From assembly GCF_013520985.1 (NCBI RefSeq), contig NZ_JACDTY010000034.1, forward strand, positions 1-45,698: a DNA stretch of 45,698 nucleotides. Reading direction: 5' to 3'. The DNA is from Mesorhizobium neociceri (GTDB lineage Bacteria > Pseudomonadota > Alphaproteobacteria > Rhizobiales > Rhizobiaceae). Of the stretch, positions 16,231 through 24,301 are shown piece by piece. Below the pieces are notes generated by a model, which saw only the letters and a list, made by a program, of their open reading frames with translations, was not told the origin of the DNA and made no database searches. The position numbers and the translations under genes are program-made. Each line of letters starts with the position of its first letter. Position 1 is the first letter of the stretch.

Positions 16231-17480
16231 CGGCGCGCATCCTCGTGGTCGACGACGAGCCCGATCTTGAGGTCTTGATCGTCCAGAAGTTCCGGCGTCA
16301 GATCCGCGACGGCGCGGTCATTTTCCTGTTTGCCCACGATGGTGTGGACGCCCTGTCCGTCATCGACGGCAACAGCGACATCGACATGGTGCTGTGCGAC
16401 ATCAACATGCCCCGTATGGACGGCCTGTCGCTGCTGGAGAAGCTGCAGCAGGCTGAGGGCCAGCAGCTTTCGACGGTCATCGTCTCCGCTTACGGTGACA
16501 TGGCCAACATCCGCACTGCGATGAACCGCGGCGCCTTCGACTTCATCACTAAGCCGATCGACTTTGCCGACCTGGAGACCACGATCGCCAAGACCTTGAA
16601 GCATCGCGAGGTGCTGCACGAGGCGCATCGGCGGCAAGCGGTCGCGGAGCGCGCGCATGCATCGCTGTCGCGCTACTTCTCGCCCAATCTGGCCGAGCGG
16701 CTGGCCGGCGACGCCGACGGGTTGGCGCTAGCCGGACGGTGGCGCGAGGTCGCCTCGCTGTTCACCGACATTACCAGCTTCACAACGCTGGTGGAAACGA
16801 TCGACCCTGCCACGCTAGGCGCGCTCCTCAACGACTATTTGGCCGGCATGACCGACGTCGTGTTCGCGCATGAAGGCACCGTCGCCAAGATCGTCGGCGA
16901 TGCGCTGCATGTGCTGTTCGGCGCGCCTGGCGACCAGCAGGACCATGCGGCGCGCGCGGTTGCCTGCGCGCTCGAGCTCGACGGGCTGTCGCAATCGTTC
17001 CGCGATAGCTGGCGCGACAAGGGCGTCACGGTCGGTACGACCCGCATCGGCGTCCATGCAGGTCCGGCGCTGGTCGGAAATTTCGGTGGTGGCCGCTTCT
17101 TCGACTACACGGCCTATGGCGACACCATCAATATCGCGGCGCGGCTGGAAAGCGCCAACAAGCAGCTGGGCACGCGTATCTGCGTCAGCGGGAGCGCGGC
17201 TGCAAGGGTCGACGGCTTCCGTGGACGGCCGGTCGGCGATCTGATGCTGCGCGGCAGGGCCGAGGCGCTGCGCGCGTTCGAGCCTTTGTCGTCAAAGCAG
17301 TATGATGATCCTTCGACGGCGAGCTATCTCGAAGCCTTCGGCAGATTGGAGGCCGGCGATGCAAACGCGCTTACGGCTTTCGCCGCGCAGATCGGCAAAT
17401 GTCCGGACGACCAGCTCGCCAGCTTCCATCTCAAGCGGCTGCTCAACGGCGCCAAGGGAACGCGGATCAGCCTAGACTGA
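16227..17480 (+). CDS. Response regulator fused to class III adenylate/guanylate cyclase
   Basis: 417 residues. Residues 1-125 are a receiver with Asp9/Asp10, phosphoacceptor Asp58 (LCDINMPRMDG), and Lys109 in TKPIDF. A coiled linker (about 125-150) leads to SRYFSPNLAERL and a class III cyclase domain (about 165-350). Metal-binding Asp181 lies in LFTDITSFT and Asp225 in KIVGDALHVLFG. The transition-state Asn302 and Arg306 lie in YGDTINIAARLES. All catalytic positions are present, so it should make cAMP (or cGMP) under control of the upstream kinase. The GTG at 16227 overlaps the previous stop; the frame stays open further upstream but that part is inside the previous genes. A weak hairpin (GATCAG/CTGATC, 17465-17482) overlaps the stop codon. 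Confidence 0.9.
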   Translation: MTARILVVDDEPDLEVLIVQKFRRQIRDGAVIFLFAHDGVDALSVIDGNSDIDMVLCDINMPRMDGLSLLEKLQQAEGQQLSTVIVSAYGDMANIRTAMNRGAFDFITKPIDFADLETTIAKTLKHREVLHEAHRRQAVAERAHASLSRYFSPNLAERLAGDADGLALAGRWREVASLFTDITSFTTLVETIDPATLGALLNDYLAGMTDVVFAHEGTVAKIVGDALHVLFGAPGDQQDHAARAVACALELDGLSQSFRDSWRDKGVTVGTTRIGVHAGPALVGNFGGGRFFDYTAYGDTINIAARLESANKQLGTRICVSGSAAARVDGFRGRPVGDLMLRGRAEALRAFEPLSSKQYDDPSTASYLEAFGRLEAGDANALTAFAAQIGKCPDDQLASFHLKRLLNGAKGTRISLD

Positions 17481-17485
17481 TCTTT
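17465..17485 (+). terminator. Weak hairpin at the end of the first kinase-cyclase operon
   Basis: Arms GATCAG and CTGATC with a six-base loop span the cyclase stop codon and are followed by TTT. The stem is short and AT-rich, so termination here is only a possibility. Confidence 0.25.
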
Positions 17486-17517
17486 GCGCCTGTCGCGACC
17501 GTGACCGTAAGCCTCGT

Positions 17518-17660
17518 CGCCGGCAATGTCTGCTTTCACGAGGTGGCAAAGGTGCCCTCAACGGCCGAAACGGGGCGCATTCCAGTCCGGCAGCTTTGGG
17601 CCGACAGCAGACCGGCAGCTTCACGGTGCCAAACCTCAAAAAGCGGACATTCAGGTAGTC
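17518..17660 (+). repeat. Degenerate dispersed intergenic repeat, copy 1
   Basis: Order of shared words: AATGTCTGCTTT, GGCCGAAACGGGGCGCATT, CCGGCAGCTTTGGGCCGAC, GACCGGCAGCTTC, AGCGGACATTCAG. The same order appears near 26648-26740 and 41400-41545. It is intergenic and non-coding, and probably a relic repeat common to this genome. Confidence 0.5.
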
Positions 17661-17702
17661 ATCGGCAACTGGCCGGCACCGCACTACAAGCGTCGGCCTT
17701 TT

Positions 17703-18077
17703 CTACGGATGAGTGAACATAGGGTTGCCGCTCGCCGTTGCCGACCTAGGCACCTCTTCCTGCAACACGTCCCAATGCTCAGCCACCTTACCGTTCGCAA
17801 CGCGGAAAATATCGACCGCGATCATCGGCTTCGGTCCCCAGCCGACATAGCGGCCGTGCACCATCACCAGATCGCCTTCCGCCACGACCATACCGGGCTC
17901 ATAAGAAAAATCCTTACTCAAGCCGGCAATGAGCCCAGGGATGGCTGACGGGCCGTTCGGAATCGCGGGATTGTGCTGAATATAATCCGGGGCGAAGTAT
18001 CGCTCCACCACGCTCGCATCTCGATCGATGAACGCGCCGGTCAATGCACAAAGGGCGATCTGTTTTGGCTCTTCCAT
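17703..18077 (-). CDS. SnoaL-like (NTF2 fold) protein, ester cyclase type
   Basis: 124 residues. The order ALTGAFIDRDASVVERYF, APDYIQHNPAIPNGPSAI, VVAEGDLVMVHGRYVGW and ANGKVAEHWDVLQEE is the pattern of SnoaL-like proteins of the NTF2 fold. In those proteins the YIQHNP and EHWD motifs line a small hydrophobic pocket. The family includes polyketide cyclases and putative aldol-condensation or detoxifying enzymes; the substrate here is unknown. Start ATG 18077 is preceded by AGGAGAG; a TTG one codon earlier is less likely. It is the last gene of the leftward cluster of dehydrogenases and tautomerase-like protein. Confidence 0.8.
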   Translation of the reverse strand: MEEPKQIALCALTGAFIDRDASVVERYFAPDYIQHNPAIPNGPSAIPGLIAGLSKDFSYEPGMVVAEGDLVMVHGRYVGWGPKPMIAVDIFRVANGKVAEHWDVLQEEVPRSATASGNPMFTHP

Positions 18078-18138
18078 CAATCTCTCCTGTCTATTGATTT
18101 GGGCATTTGGGACACATCGGCAAGCAAGCGGACTACGG

Positions 18139-18570
18139 TTATCGCCCCTTCAACCGCCCGATCTCAGCGCGAGCCGCGGCAACGATCTCCTCATTGGTCT
18201 GTGCTTGCCCCCACAGTCCCCACCCCCCAGGAACCGCTTCCGTGAGAAGCACCCAAGTGCGCGTCTTCAGTTCTGGATCGTTCGCCGCTTTGGCTACGAG
18301 GTCGGTCAGTTGCTCGACCACAGCGATTTGCTTGTCGCGGTCAAGCGCACCGGCATTCGTAAGAACCTGAACCCGCACATAATTATGGTCGCCATCTACA
18401 TTGGCGATGGATTCCTTGGGCATTTCGTGGATGAAGGCGGCCGTGTTCTTACGGAACATCGGAATATCCGGGATCTGCTCCACTGCCTTCACGACTGCAG
18501 CGGCATCCTTCGCGAGCTTGTGGATATCTGCAAATGTGCCGGCGACGGCATAGACGTCGATCATGGGCAT
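18139..18570 (-). CDS. Tautomerase-like small enzyme
   Basis: 143 residues starting MPMIDVYAVAGTF. The Pro right after the initiator Met is the position of the catalytic Pro1 of tautomerase-superfamily enzymes. The pattern KQIAVVEQLTDLVAKAANDPELKTRTWVLLTEAVPGGWG resembles a 4-oxalocrotonate tautomerase-like repeat with the usual V-L-x-E segment. The length suggests a fused or double-unit form. The frame is open 14 codons further, but ATG 18570 gives the canonical Met-Pro start and has AAGGA seven bases before it. It sits between an aldehyde dehydrogenase and a SnoaL-like gene, so it may act on carbonyl or enol intermediates. Reaction unproven. Confidence 0.65.
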   Translation of the reverse strand: MPMIDVYAVAGTFADIHKLAKDAAAVVKAVEQIPDIPMFRKNTAAFIHEMPKESIANVDGDHNYVRVQVLTNAGALDRDKQIAVVEQLTDLVAKAANDPELKTRTWVLLTEAVPGGWGLWGQAQTNEEIVAAARAEIGRLKGR

Positions 18571-18718
18571 GAAAGAATCCTTATGGAAATTTAGACAAGG
18601 TTCGAGGGACATTCCTCGCTATTCGAATGAACCCTAAACGGTAAATCCCAGCAGGCATTCGACGCGGGTAGCTGGAACCATCGTTGTCGGCAACGACCAT
18701 CGATGGACAGGCAGCGCG

Positions 18719-20098
18719 TCAATACTCAAACCATCCTTGAAGAGCTCGGTTCTTTTCGTCGGTGAAGGGCGAGTAGAGGTGCTCGATCACGACGTCGGGT
18801 GGTGAGATCAGCATCGACTTGGCGTGGGAGAGCGCGTCGAAACCGTACTTTCCGTAATAGTGGCCCATGCCCGCGGTCCCGGTCCCGCCGAACGGCATGG
18901 TCTCCACGAACAGGTGCACATTGACCAGGTTCACTCCGCCTCCGCCGAACGAAAGCTGGCCGATGAAGCGGTCGATCGTCTTCTGGTCCTTGCTGAAGAT
19001 GAACCCCGCCAGCGGGCGGCCGGGCTTCGCCATGCGCGCCATCGCCTCGTCGAAAGACTTATAGGTCAGGACCGGTAGGATAGGACCGAACACCTCATCC
19101 TGCATGATCTTGTCGTCCCAGGTGACAGGATAGACAAGGGTGGGGTCGAGGTAGTGTGCTTCCGGATCTGACTTCCCCCCGGCTACCACCTTATTCGGAT
19201 CTATGAGCGACGCCAGCCGGGAAACGGCCTTCCCGTTGATGATGCGCGAATAGTCGGAATTCGATTTTGGGTCGTCGCCGAAGAGTTCCAGCAGAGCCTT
19301 CTTGGCCTCCTTGACGAAAGGCTCGGCCACGGACTCGTGGACGTAGGCGTAACCGGGTGACGTGCACCATTGGCCGCCCCAGGCCATCGCGCCCCACACG
19401 ATCTTTTTCGCCGCGTCGGGAATGTTGGCCGTCTCGTCCACGACCGCCGGGTTCATCCCGCCGAGCTCGAGCAGCACGGGCGTGAGGGTTTCCGCGGCGG
19501 CGCGCGCGACTACCTTTCCCACATTGGTGCTGCCGGTGAAGAAGATGAAGTCAAACTGCAGCCTCAGGAGTTCGGTGTTCGACTCCTTGCCTCCCGGCAC
19601 TGCTGTCACGGCGCTCGGATCGAAATATTTCGGGACGAGGTCGAGCAGCGCCTCGGTCGTCGCCGGGAGTGCTTCGCTCAGCGTGAGGATGCAGGTATTG
19701 CCGGCCGCAAGCGCCGCCAGCGCCGGGCGGATCAGCAGGAGCAGCGGCCCGTTGAATGGGCCGATGATCAGCGCGACGCCGTACGGCTCGCGATAGATCA
19801 CGCCTCTGTGGCCGGTTTCGGCGAGGAAGCGGGGCACCGGCGCCTCGACCGGCTTCATCCAGTCCTTCAACTGGCTCTTCTGAACCTCGGTCTCGCCGGC
19901 TGAGGCTTGCGTCTCGAAAATGTATTCCTGCGACGCGGTCTTGAAGTCCTTCGCCATCGCCTTTTGGAAGCGTCCCTCGTTCTCCCTGATCATTCTCGCC
20001 ATGCGGTCGAGCTGCTCGATGCGCCACGCGTACGTGCGTGTCGTCCCTTTTGCGAAGAGGGCCTTCTGCGCGTCGAAGATCACCTGGAATCGATTCAT
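18719..20098 (-). CDS. Aldehyde dehydrogenase (NAD(P)-dependent), class 3-like
   Basis: 459 residues with the ALDH fold. The nucleophile is Cys245 in GGQWCTSPGY and the general base is Glu211 in LLELGGMNP. Other conserved parts are IGPFNGPLLL (with Asn116), FFTGSTNVGK for cofactor binding, DEVFGPILPV and the late PFGGTGTAGMGHYYGKYGF. The length and lack of a C-terminal extension fit the class 3 / coniferyl-aldehyde type. One oddity: the usual KPSE segment, whose Lys contacts the cofactor ribose, reads TLSE here. The ATG at 20098 is preceded by GAGGG; the frame is open about 60 codons further upstream into the SnoaL-like gene but that part is not ALDH. It is probably co-transcribed with the alcohol dehydrogenase to oxidise its aldehyde product. 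Confidence 0.88.
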   Translation of the reverse strand: MNRFQVIFDAQKALFAKGTTRTYAWRIEQLDRMARMIRENEGRFQKAMAKDFKTASQEYIFETQASAGETEVQKSQLKDWMKPVEAPVPRFLAETGHRGVIYREPYGVALIIGPFNGPLLLLIRPALAALAAGNTCILTLSEALPATTEALLDLVPKYFDPSAVTAVPGGKESNTELLRLQFDFIFFTGSTNVGKVVARAAAETLTPVLLELGGMNPAVVDETANIPDAAKKIVWGAMAWGGQWCTSPGYAYVHESVAEPFVKEAKKALLELFGDDPKSNSDYSRIINGKAVSRLASLIDPNKVVAGGKSDPEAHYLDPTLVYPVTWDDKIMQDEVFGPILPVLTYKSFDEAMARMAKPGRPLAGFIFSKDQKTIDRFIGQLSFGGGGVNLVNVHLFVETMPFGGTGTAGMGHYYGKYGFDALSHAKSMLISPPDVVIEHLYSPFTDEKNRALQGWFEY

Positions 20099-20132
20099 TT
20101 GGCCCTCAATCGTATCTTCGGCGGAGTTATGC

Positions 20133-20549
20133 TCACACGGCGCTCGGCTTGACGCTTTGCAGAACCGTGTTGTCCCAGTAGGCGTCGAGGCGCGAGATGT
20201 TGCCGTGCTCGTCGAAGCGCAAGAAATAGGCGTGAGGGATGAACACGACCTGCGCCTTCCTTGCGATGCCGGGAACATCCGCTGGTATCGGACCGCTCAT
20301 CACCGCCTGGACGGTGACGGTACTGCCCTCGGCGAGTATCTCGACCACTTCGACGCGGAAGTTTGGCACCGCCTGCGGAAAGGCGTGCCAGATGGCGTCA
20401 AGGCCCCCTCGGATCGGCACGATGCTGTCACGGCCATAGGGAACGTATCGCCCCTGTGCGTCATTCGCACAAAGAGCGAGCATGCCGTCGACATCGTGCG
20501 CGTCGTAAGTAGCGAAGAATTTGCGGGCGATCGCTTTCACGTCTTTCAT
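20133..20549 (-). CDS. SnoaL-like / NTF2-fold protein
   Basis: 138 residues. The N-terminal helix (VKAIARKFFATYDAHDVDGML), the loop GGLDAIWHAFPQAVPNFRVEV and the final strand FDEHGNISRLDAYWD follow the NTF2/SnoaL pattern, including the closing Y-W-D. Such proteins bind or isomerise small organic molecules. ATG 20549 is preceded by AGGAGA. It lies between the alcohol and aldehyde dehydrogenase genes in the same direction with gaps of only about 35 bases, so it belongs to the same operon. Substrate unknown. Confidence 0.8.
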   Translation of the reverse strand: MKDVKAIARKFFATYDAHDVDGMLALCANDAQGRYVPYGRDSIVPIRGGLDAIWHAFPQAVPNFRVEVVEILAEGSTVTVQAVMSGPIPADVPGIARKAQVVFIPHAYFLRFDEHGNISRLDAYWDNTVLQSVKPSAV

Positions 20550-20587
20550 GTTGTCTCCTAGACGGGGCCGCCGGTCGTCGATGGCTG

Positions 20588-21607
20588 CTAGGCCATGGTG
20601 AGAACCATCCGAAAGCGCGCCTTCCCCGACATCATCTTCGCGTAGGCTTCCGCGGCCCGCTCGAGCGGCATGGTCTCGATCATGGCGGCCACCTCACTCA
20701 TCGCGCTGAAACGGAGCGTCGTGTCGCCGGCCTTCGGGGTGCCTGTGAGGGCGCCATCGACGCCGAGCTCTTTGAACAGCAGCTCGAACGCCGACAATTC
20801 GATCGGTTCCTCGGTCGCGCCCAGCGAAATCACGACGCCACCGCGGCGCAAGCCACCGAGCGCTGCGGCGACCGCCTTGCCGCCCGATGCTGTGGCCAGC
20901 ACGACTTGTGCGCCGCCCAGCGCCTGCAACGCCTTGGCGACGTCGGCCGCAGAGCCGTCGATATAATGGTGCGCGCCTAGTTTCTTCGACACCTCGGCTT
21001 TGTCGCTGCCGCGGTCGATCGCGACAACTTCGAATCCCATGTGACGCGCATATTGCACGGCCAAGTGGCCCAGCCCGCCAAACCCGAACACCGCGACCAC
21101 ATCTCCCGCCCGCGCCGGGGAATTCCGCAGCGCGCTAAAGGTCGTCAGGCCGGCGCACAGCAGCGGCGCCGCGTCGACCGAGGAAAGTTCGTCCGGGACG
21201 GCCATAAGGCCGCTAGCCCTGGCGATCATCACCTCCGCGTAGCCGCCATCCCGCTGCACGCCGGTGTAACCTTGGTTTATGCAGTTCACGAGGGCGCCAT
21301 CGCGGCAGTACTCGCAGTGCCCGCAACTGCCGCCGAGAAAGCCGACGCCGACGCGCTGACCCACAGCCCAGCCTTCGACGCCGCCGCCGAGCATATCGAT
21401 CCGTCCTACCGCTTCGTGGCCGGGAACCCTCGGCCATTCGATCGGCAAGAGCCCCTCGACCGTCGCGGAGTCGGAGTGGCATACGCCGCAAGCCTCGACG
21501 CGGATGCGGACATGCCCGGCCGGCGGATCAAGCAGGCGCTTTTCCGTCACCTCCAGTTTGCCCGGGCTGACCGCATGTACAGCACGATAGGTCAAAGCGC
21601 CTTTCAT
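20588..21607 (-). CDS. Zinc-dependent alcohol dehydrogenase (MDR family)
   Basis: 339 residues. Catalytic zinc ligands are Cys40 in EACGVCHSD and His64 in PGHEAVG. The structural-zinc cysteines are Cys95, 98, 101 and 109 in the segment beginning GGSCGHCEYC. The Rossmann motif GFGGLG is at 175-180. These mark a class of NAD-dependent alcohol dehydrogenases that interconvert primary alcohols and aldehydes in the cytosol. The ATG at 21607 has AAGGAAG seven bases upstream and overlaps the stop of a small upstream frame by one base; a GTG one codon earlier is possible. With the adjacent aldehyde dehydrogenase it would carry out two-step alcohol oxidation or aldehyde detoxification, under the TetR/AraC regulators just upstream. 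Confidence 0.92.
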   Translation of the reverse strand: MKGALTYRAVHAVSPGKLEVTEKRLLDPPAGHVRIRVEACGVCHSDSATVEGLLPIEWPRVPGHEAVGRIDMLGGGVEGWAVGQRVGVGFLGGSCGHCEYCRDGALVNCINQGYTGVQRDGGYAEVMIARASGLMAVPDELSSVDAAPLLCAGLTTFSALRNSPARAGDVVAVFGFGGLGHLAVQYARHMGFEVVAIDRGSDKAEVSKKLGAHHYIDGSAADVAKALQALGGAQVVLATASGGKAVAAALGGLRRGGVVISLGATEEPIELSAFELLFKELGVDGALTGTPKAGDTTLRFSAMSEVAAMIETMPLERAAEAYAKMMSGKARFRMVLTMA

Positions 21608-21822
21608 CACCGGTCTTCCTTTGCGCTGTTGCGCACGTTTGAAACAGACTCCAAGGACGCCTGTGCCGCCAGCTTTTCTGCCAACGGTCGAAGCGTTGCC
21701 TCGACCGCAATCACGCGAGCCGGCTCCAAGGATCCCGCACCGACCTTCAGAAGGACGATAGCTCGAGGAACTTTGCCCAAGTTACCGAGCGCGATGCGTA
21801 CGCTCTTGTGCAAAGAAGACAT
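21607..21822 (-). CDS. Small hypothetical protein coupled to the alcohol dehydrogenase
   Basis: 71 residues (MSSLHKSVRIALGNLGKVPR...). The stop codon overlaps the start of the alcohol dehydrogenase (TGATG), which suggests translational coupling. It contains an amphipathic stretch EATLRPLAEKLAAQASLESV but no known domain. The ribosome site is poor, so it might be only a leader. It lies between the AraC-type gene and the dehydrogenase. Confidence 0.35.
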   Translation of the reverse strand: MSSLHKSVRIALGNLGKVPRAIVLLKVGAGSLEPARVIAVEATLRPLAEKLAAQASLESVSNVRNSAKEDR

Positions 21823-21883
21823 CTTTTGGCAATTCGAAACGAAACGAGCAAAGTTCGGGCCGAGCGGCAGCTCAGCCGCTTAT

Positions 21884-22804
21884 TTATGACTTCGGAAAGA
21901 TTTCCTTCTGTCGCCGCCAAGCGCCCGGGCTGATGCCGCGCCGACGCGTATAGGCGTTCGTGAAGTGGCTTTGATCGGCAAAGCCGCATGCGCGTGCAAT
22001 CTCGGCAAGCGAAAGCCTGCTGTCGCGCAACAGTCCGTGTGCCTCATCTAGCCGGCGTCGGAGCAGCCACTGGTGTGGCGATAGACCAGTCGAATGTCGA
22101 AATGCGCGCGCGAAATGGCCGACCGATAGCGAGCATTCCTTCGCGAGTTCCGCCGTAGAAACATCTTCTTCAAGATTTGCGCCCATGAGCTCTTTCGCAC
22201 GCCGTTCCTGCCAGGCGGCGAGACCGCCTTGCCGACGCGCGATGGTTCTCATGCCTCCATACGTGTGGGCGATATGAAAGCCCAGAGCGAGGCTAATATG
22301 ATCCGCGAAGAGCTGGGACACCCGATCGGGATTGTCAAACGCAGGCAAGAGCGGTCGTGTAAGTTCCGCGACGACTTGATCCATGACACCCACGCCTGGA
22401 GTGAATGTCAGGTCGGAGACCCTTGACGCGTCTGCGTCGTCGGCGATTGCATTTAGAGTCTTACGCGGCAAAAAATAGTTCACGGAGTCGAGGGGATCGT
22501 GAAAACAAAATTGAACGCTCTGGCGCAAATCATGAAACACGACGCCGCCTGCACCGAGTATTTCGGTCTTTACCGGCTTACCATCTAACCAAAGCTCGCG
22601 AGAGTTTTTTCCACTTATCTGTATGACGATCATATAGGCATCTTCACGAGGCAGGGGGTTTGTGATTGCGTCGAAAGGGAGGTCCCGTCTGCATCGCGTC
22701 GCGGCAAGCGAATTGTTTTGAATGGTCTTGATGACGGGGATCCGCTGGTCGGGCAGCCCCAATACTTGCTGCATTCCTCTGCTGAAGATGTGCTGATTCG
22801 TCAT
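21884..22804 (-). CDS. AraC-family transcriptional regulator
   Basis: 306 residues. The C-terminal 100 residues carry two helix-turn-helix motifs: STAELAKECSLSVGHFARAFR, then SLAEIARACGFADQSHFTNAYTRR with the typical FxxxxRRGISPGAWRR ending. The N-terminal 180 residues should be the effector or dimerisation part (AraC_binding_2-like). The ATG at 22804 overlaps the TetR stop codon (TGATGA), so the two regulators are translated together. It reads in the same direction as the alcohol and aldehyde dehydrogenase genes and is a likely activator of them. The inducer is unknown. Confidence 0.9.
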   Translation of the reverse strand: MTNQHIFSRGMQQVLGLPDQRIPVIKTIQNNSLAATRCRRDLPFDAITNPLPREDAYMIVIQISGKNSRELWLDGKPVKTEILGAGGVVFHDLRQSVQFCFHDPLDSVNYFLPRKTLNAIADDADASRVSDLTFTPGVGVMDQVVAELTRPLLPAFDNPDRVSQLFADHISLALGFHIAHTYGGMRTIARRQGGLAAWQERRAKELMGANLEEDVSTAELAKECSLSVGHFARAFRHSTGLSPHQWLLRRRLDEAHGLLRDSRLSLAEIARACGFADQSHFTNAYTRRRGISPGAWRRQKEIFPKS

Positions 22805-23436
22805 CACGCTTGCCGGCGCTGCGGGCGAAGTTGGCCGATCACTGACCGGATTGTGCCAGCGGCCAGGCTTCGCAGCCGTTCCGGAGACCAGCCGGCGCGA
22901 GCCCGCAGGGCCAGGCTGTGCAGCATCGCGCCGAGCTGGGCGGCAAGCAGTGGCAGATCGGCTGGGCTCGTAGCGATCAACCCCTGCTCGAGCTCCAGGC
23001 GTCGCAGGAAAAAAGCGTCAATCGACTCCAGCGCCTGTTCGAGAATGGTGTGGCAGACCGGGTTGATCAGCGCCTCCGCTGGCGCCGTACAGAGCATGAA
23101 GCATCCGTGCGGGCCGTCTCTAGTGTAAATGTCGATGGCCGCATCGAACGCAGCGGTCAGCGCCGGGCCCAGGTCGGCGATCCTGATCGCCTCGCTCATC
23201 CGCGCATTCATCATCGCGGCGAACTCCGCCGCGGCTTGCACGTAAATCGCGTCCTTGTCGCCAAACGCCGCTGCCAGGCTGGGTCGATTTAGGCTGGCCG
23301 AACGCGCGATGCCATCGAGCGAGGCGCCGGATAGGCCAGTGGTCCAAAGCCGAAGCCGCATCTTGGTCAGGGCCTCCGCTTGGTCGAACTTGCGAGGTCG
23401 TCCGCCGCGCCCGGCCGGTTTTGTGCGGTCTCGCAT
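22804..23436 (-). CDS. TetR-family transcriptional regulator
   Basis: 210 residues. The N-terminal helix-turn-helix is visible in LRLWTTGLSGASLDGIARSA, then NRPSLAAAFGDKDAIYVQAA. The C-terminal helical part (CFMLCTAPAEALINPVCHTIL) is of the type found in TetR_C_16-like or AcrR-like repressors and holds several Cys residues. The open frame runs 54 codons further, but ATG 23436 precedes the usual basic MRDRTKPAGRGGRPRKFD start. An inverted repeat (23449-23474) lies 13 bases upstream and suits autorepression. The stop overlaps the AraC start. It probably represses its own operon and the downstream oxidoreductase genes when no inducer is present. Confidence 0.88.
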   Translation of the reverse strand: MRDRTKPAGRGGRPRKFDQAEALTKMRLRLWTTGLSGASLDGIARSASLNRPSLAAAFGDKDAIYVQAAAEFAAMMNARMSEAIRIADLGPALTAAFDAAIDIYTRDGPHGCFMLCTAPAEALINPVCHTILEQALESIDAFFLRRLELEQGLIATSPADLPLLAAQLGAMLHSLALRARAGWSPERLRSLAAGTIRSVIGQLRPQRRQA

Positions 23437-23448
23437 AAGACGCTCACT

Positions 23449-23474
23449 CGTTTTATGCGAGATTGTACAAAACG
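23449..23474. promoter_or_regulatory. Candidate TetR operator
   Basis: Arms CGTTTTATGC and GTACAAAACG are inverted copies matching at 8 of 10 positions with a six-base spacer, 13 bases before the TetR start codon. Position and symmetry suit an autoregulatory operator. Confidence 0.45.
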
Positions 23475-23850
23475 TAAGCTGATTTGGCCAGTCCTCTATC
23501 CAGCCAGCAGGCAAGCCGAGGAGGACGCGGCGTTTCTCGGTCAGAGCAACAGTGAAGCCCTTACTTGTCCGGCATGATAAAAAACGCGGCCTATTCACGG
23601 GGCATCATGGCGCTTGCGGCCTCTGAATTCAAAAATCGCAGCAGGCAACTAACCCTGCATTCCGCCCCCGGCCTCGTGCGCGGTCGGCGGGGTTTTCCCA
23701 GAACGAAACGGCGCGCTTGTGGCCGCCTTTCACGCAGAAACAGACAAAACGCGCGCCTGCAGGAAATACGACTGCCGGAATGATGTCTATCTCATCGGGA
23801 CCAACGTTAGCTGTCGTTAGGAAACCGCTTATCTGAGAAGGAACACATCT
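23475..23850. other. Divergent intergenic region
   Basis: A 376-base gap between the leftward TetR operon and the rightward secreted-protein gene. It should hold promoters for both, and the TetR operator is at its left edge. Apart from the ribosome site GAAGGA at the right end I see no clear boxes. Confidence 0.35.
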
Positions 23851-24126
23851 ATGCACGTCAAAGCTGTCTGTCTCGGCGCAACACTTGCCCTTTCCATTTT
23901 TGGTGGTCAGGCGCTGGCCGGCGCACTGAAGGAGCCGAACACCATGAAGCCGTTCTATACCGATGCCAGCATGAAAACCATGAAGCCGCTCGAGGAATTT
24001 AAGGCCGTCTTCTTTGGCATGCCGGCCGAAAAGCAGGCACAGATGAAGGGTGAGTGCGCAGGCGAGGTAGAGCAGCCGTTCACCGCCTTCTGCGCGAACG
24101 TGAATACACTCGGAGGCCACAACTAA
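23851..24126 (+). CDS. Small secreted protein of unknown function
   Basis: 91 residues with a clear Sec signal peptide (MHVKAVCLGATLALSIFGG, cleavage after ALA near residue 23). The mature part of about 68 residues is Met- and Lys-rich with two cysteines (GECAGEV and TAFCANV) that may form a disulfide. It ends in GGHN. GAAGGA precedes the ATG. An ECF-like sigma factor gene follows 175 bases downstream in the same direction. Such pairs occur in metal or envelope stress responses, but no family could be assigned. Confidence 0.7.
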   Translation: MHVKAVCLGATLALSIFGGQALAGALKEPNTMKPFYTDASMKTMKPLEEFKAVFFGMPAEKQAQMKGECAGEVEQPFTAFCANVNTLGGHN

Positions 24127-24301
24127 GACTGCGTTCATAACCGAACAAAATGGCGCGGCCGACGGCCCGCCATCGCCCCTCTGCGTGTGAATGCCTGCTA
24201 GTCGGCCGACACCAGTGTTTCGTTTCTCTTTGAGAGCGGCATATGAAATTCGGCCGATACGGAATGTTTGTGAGGTTTCGATAGGGAAAGGCCATACGGC
24301 G

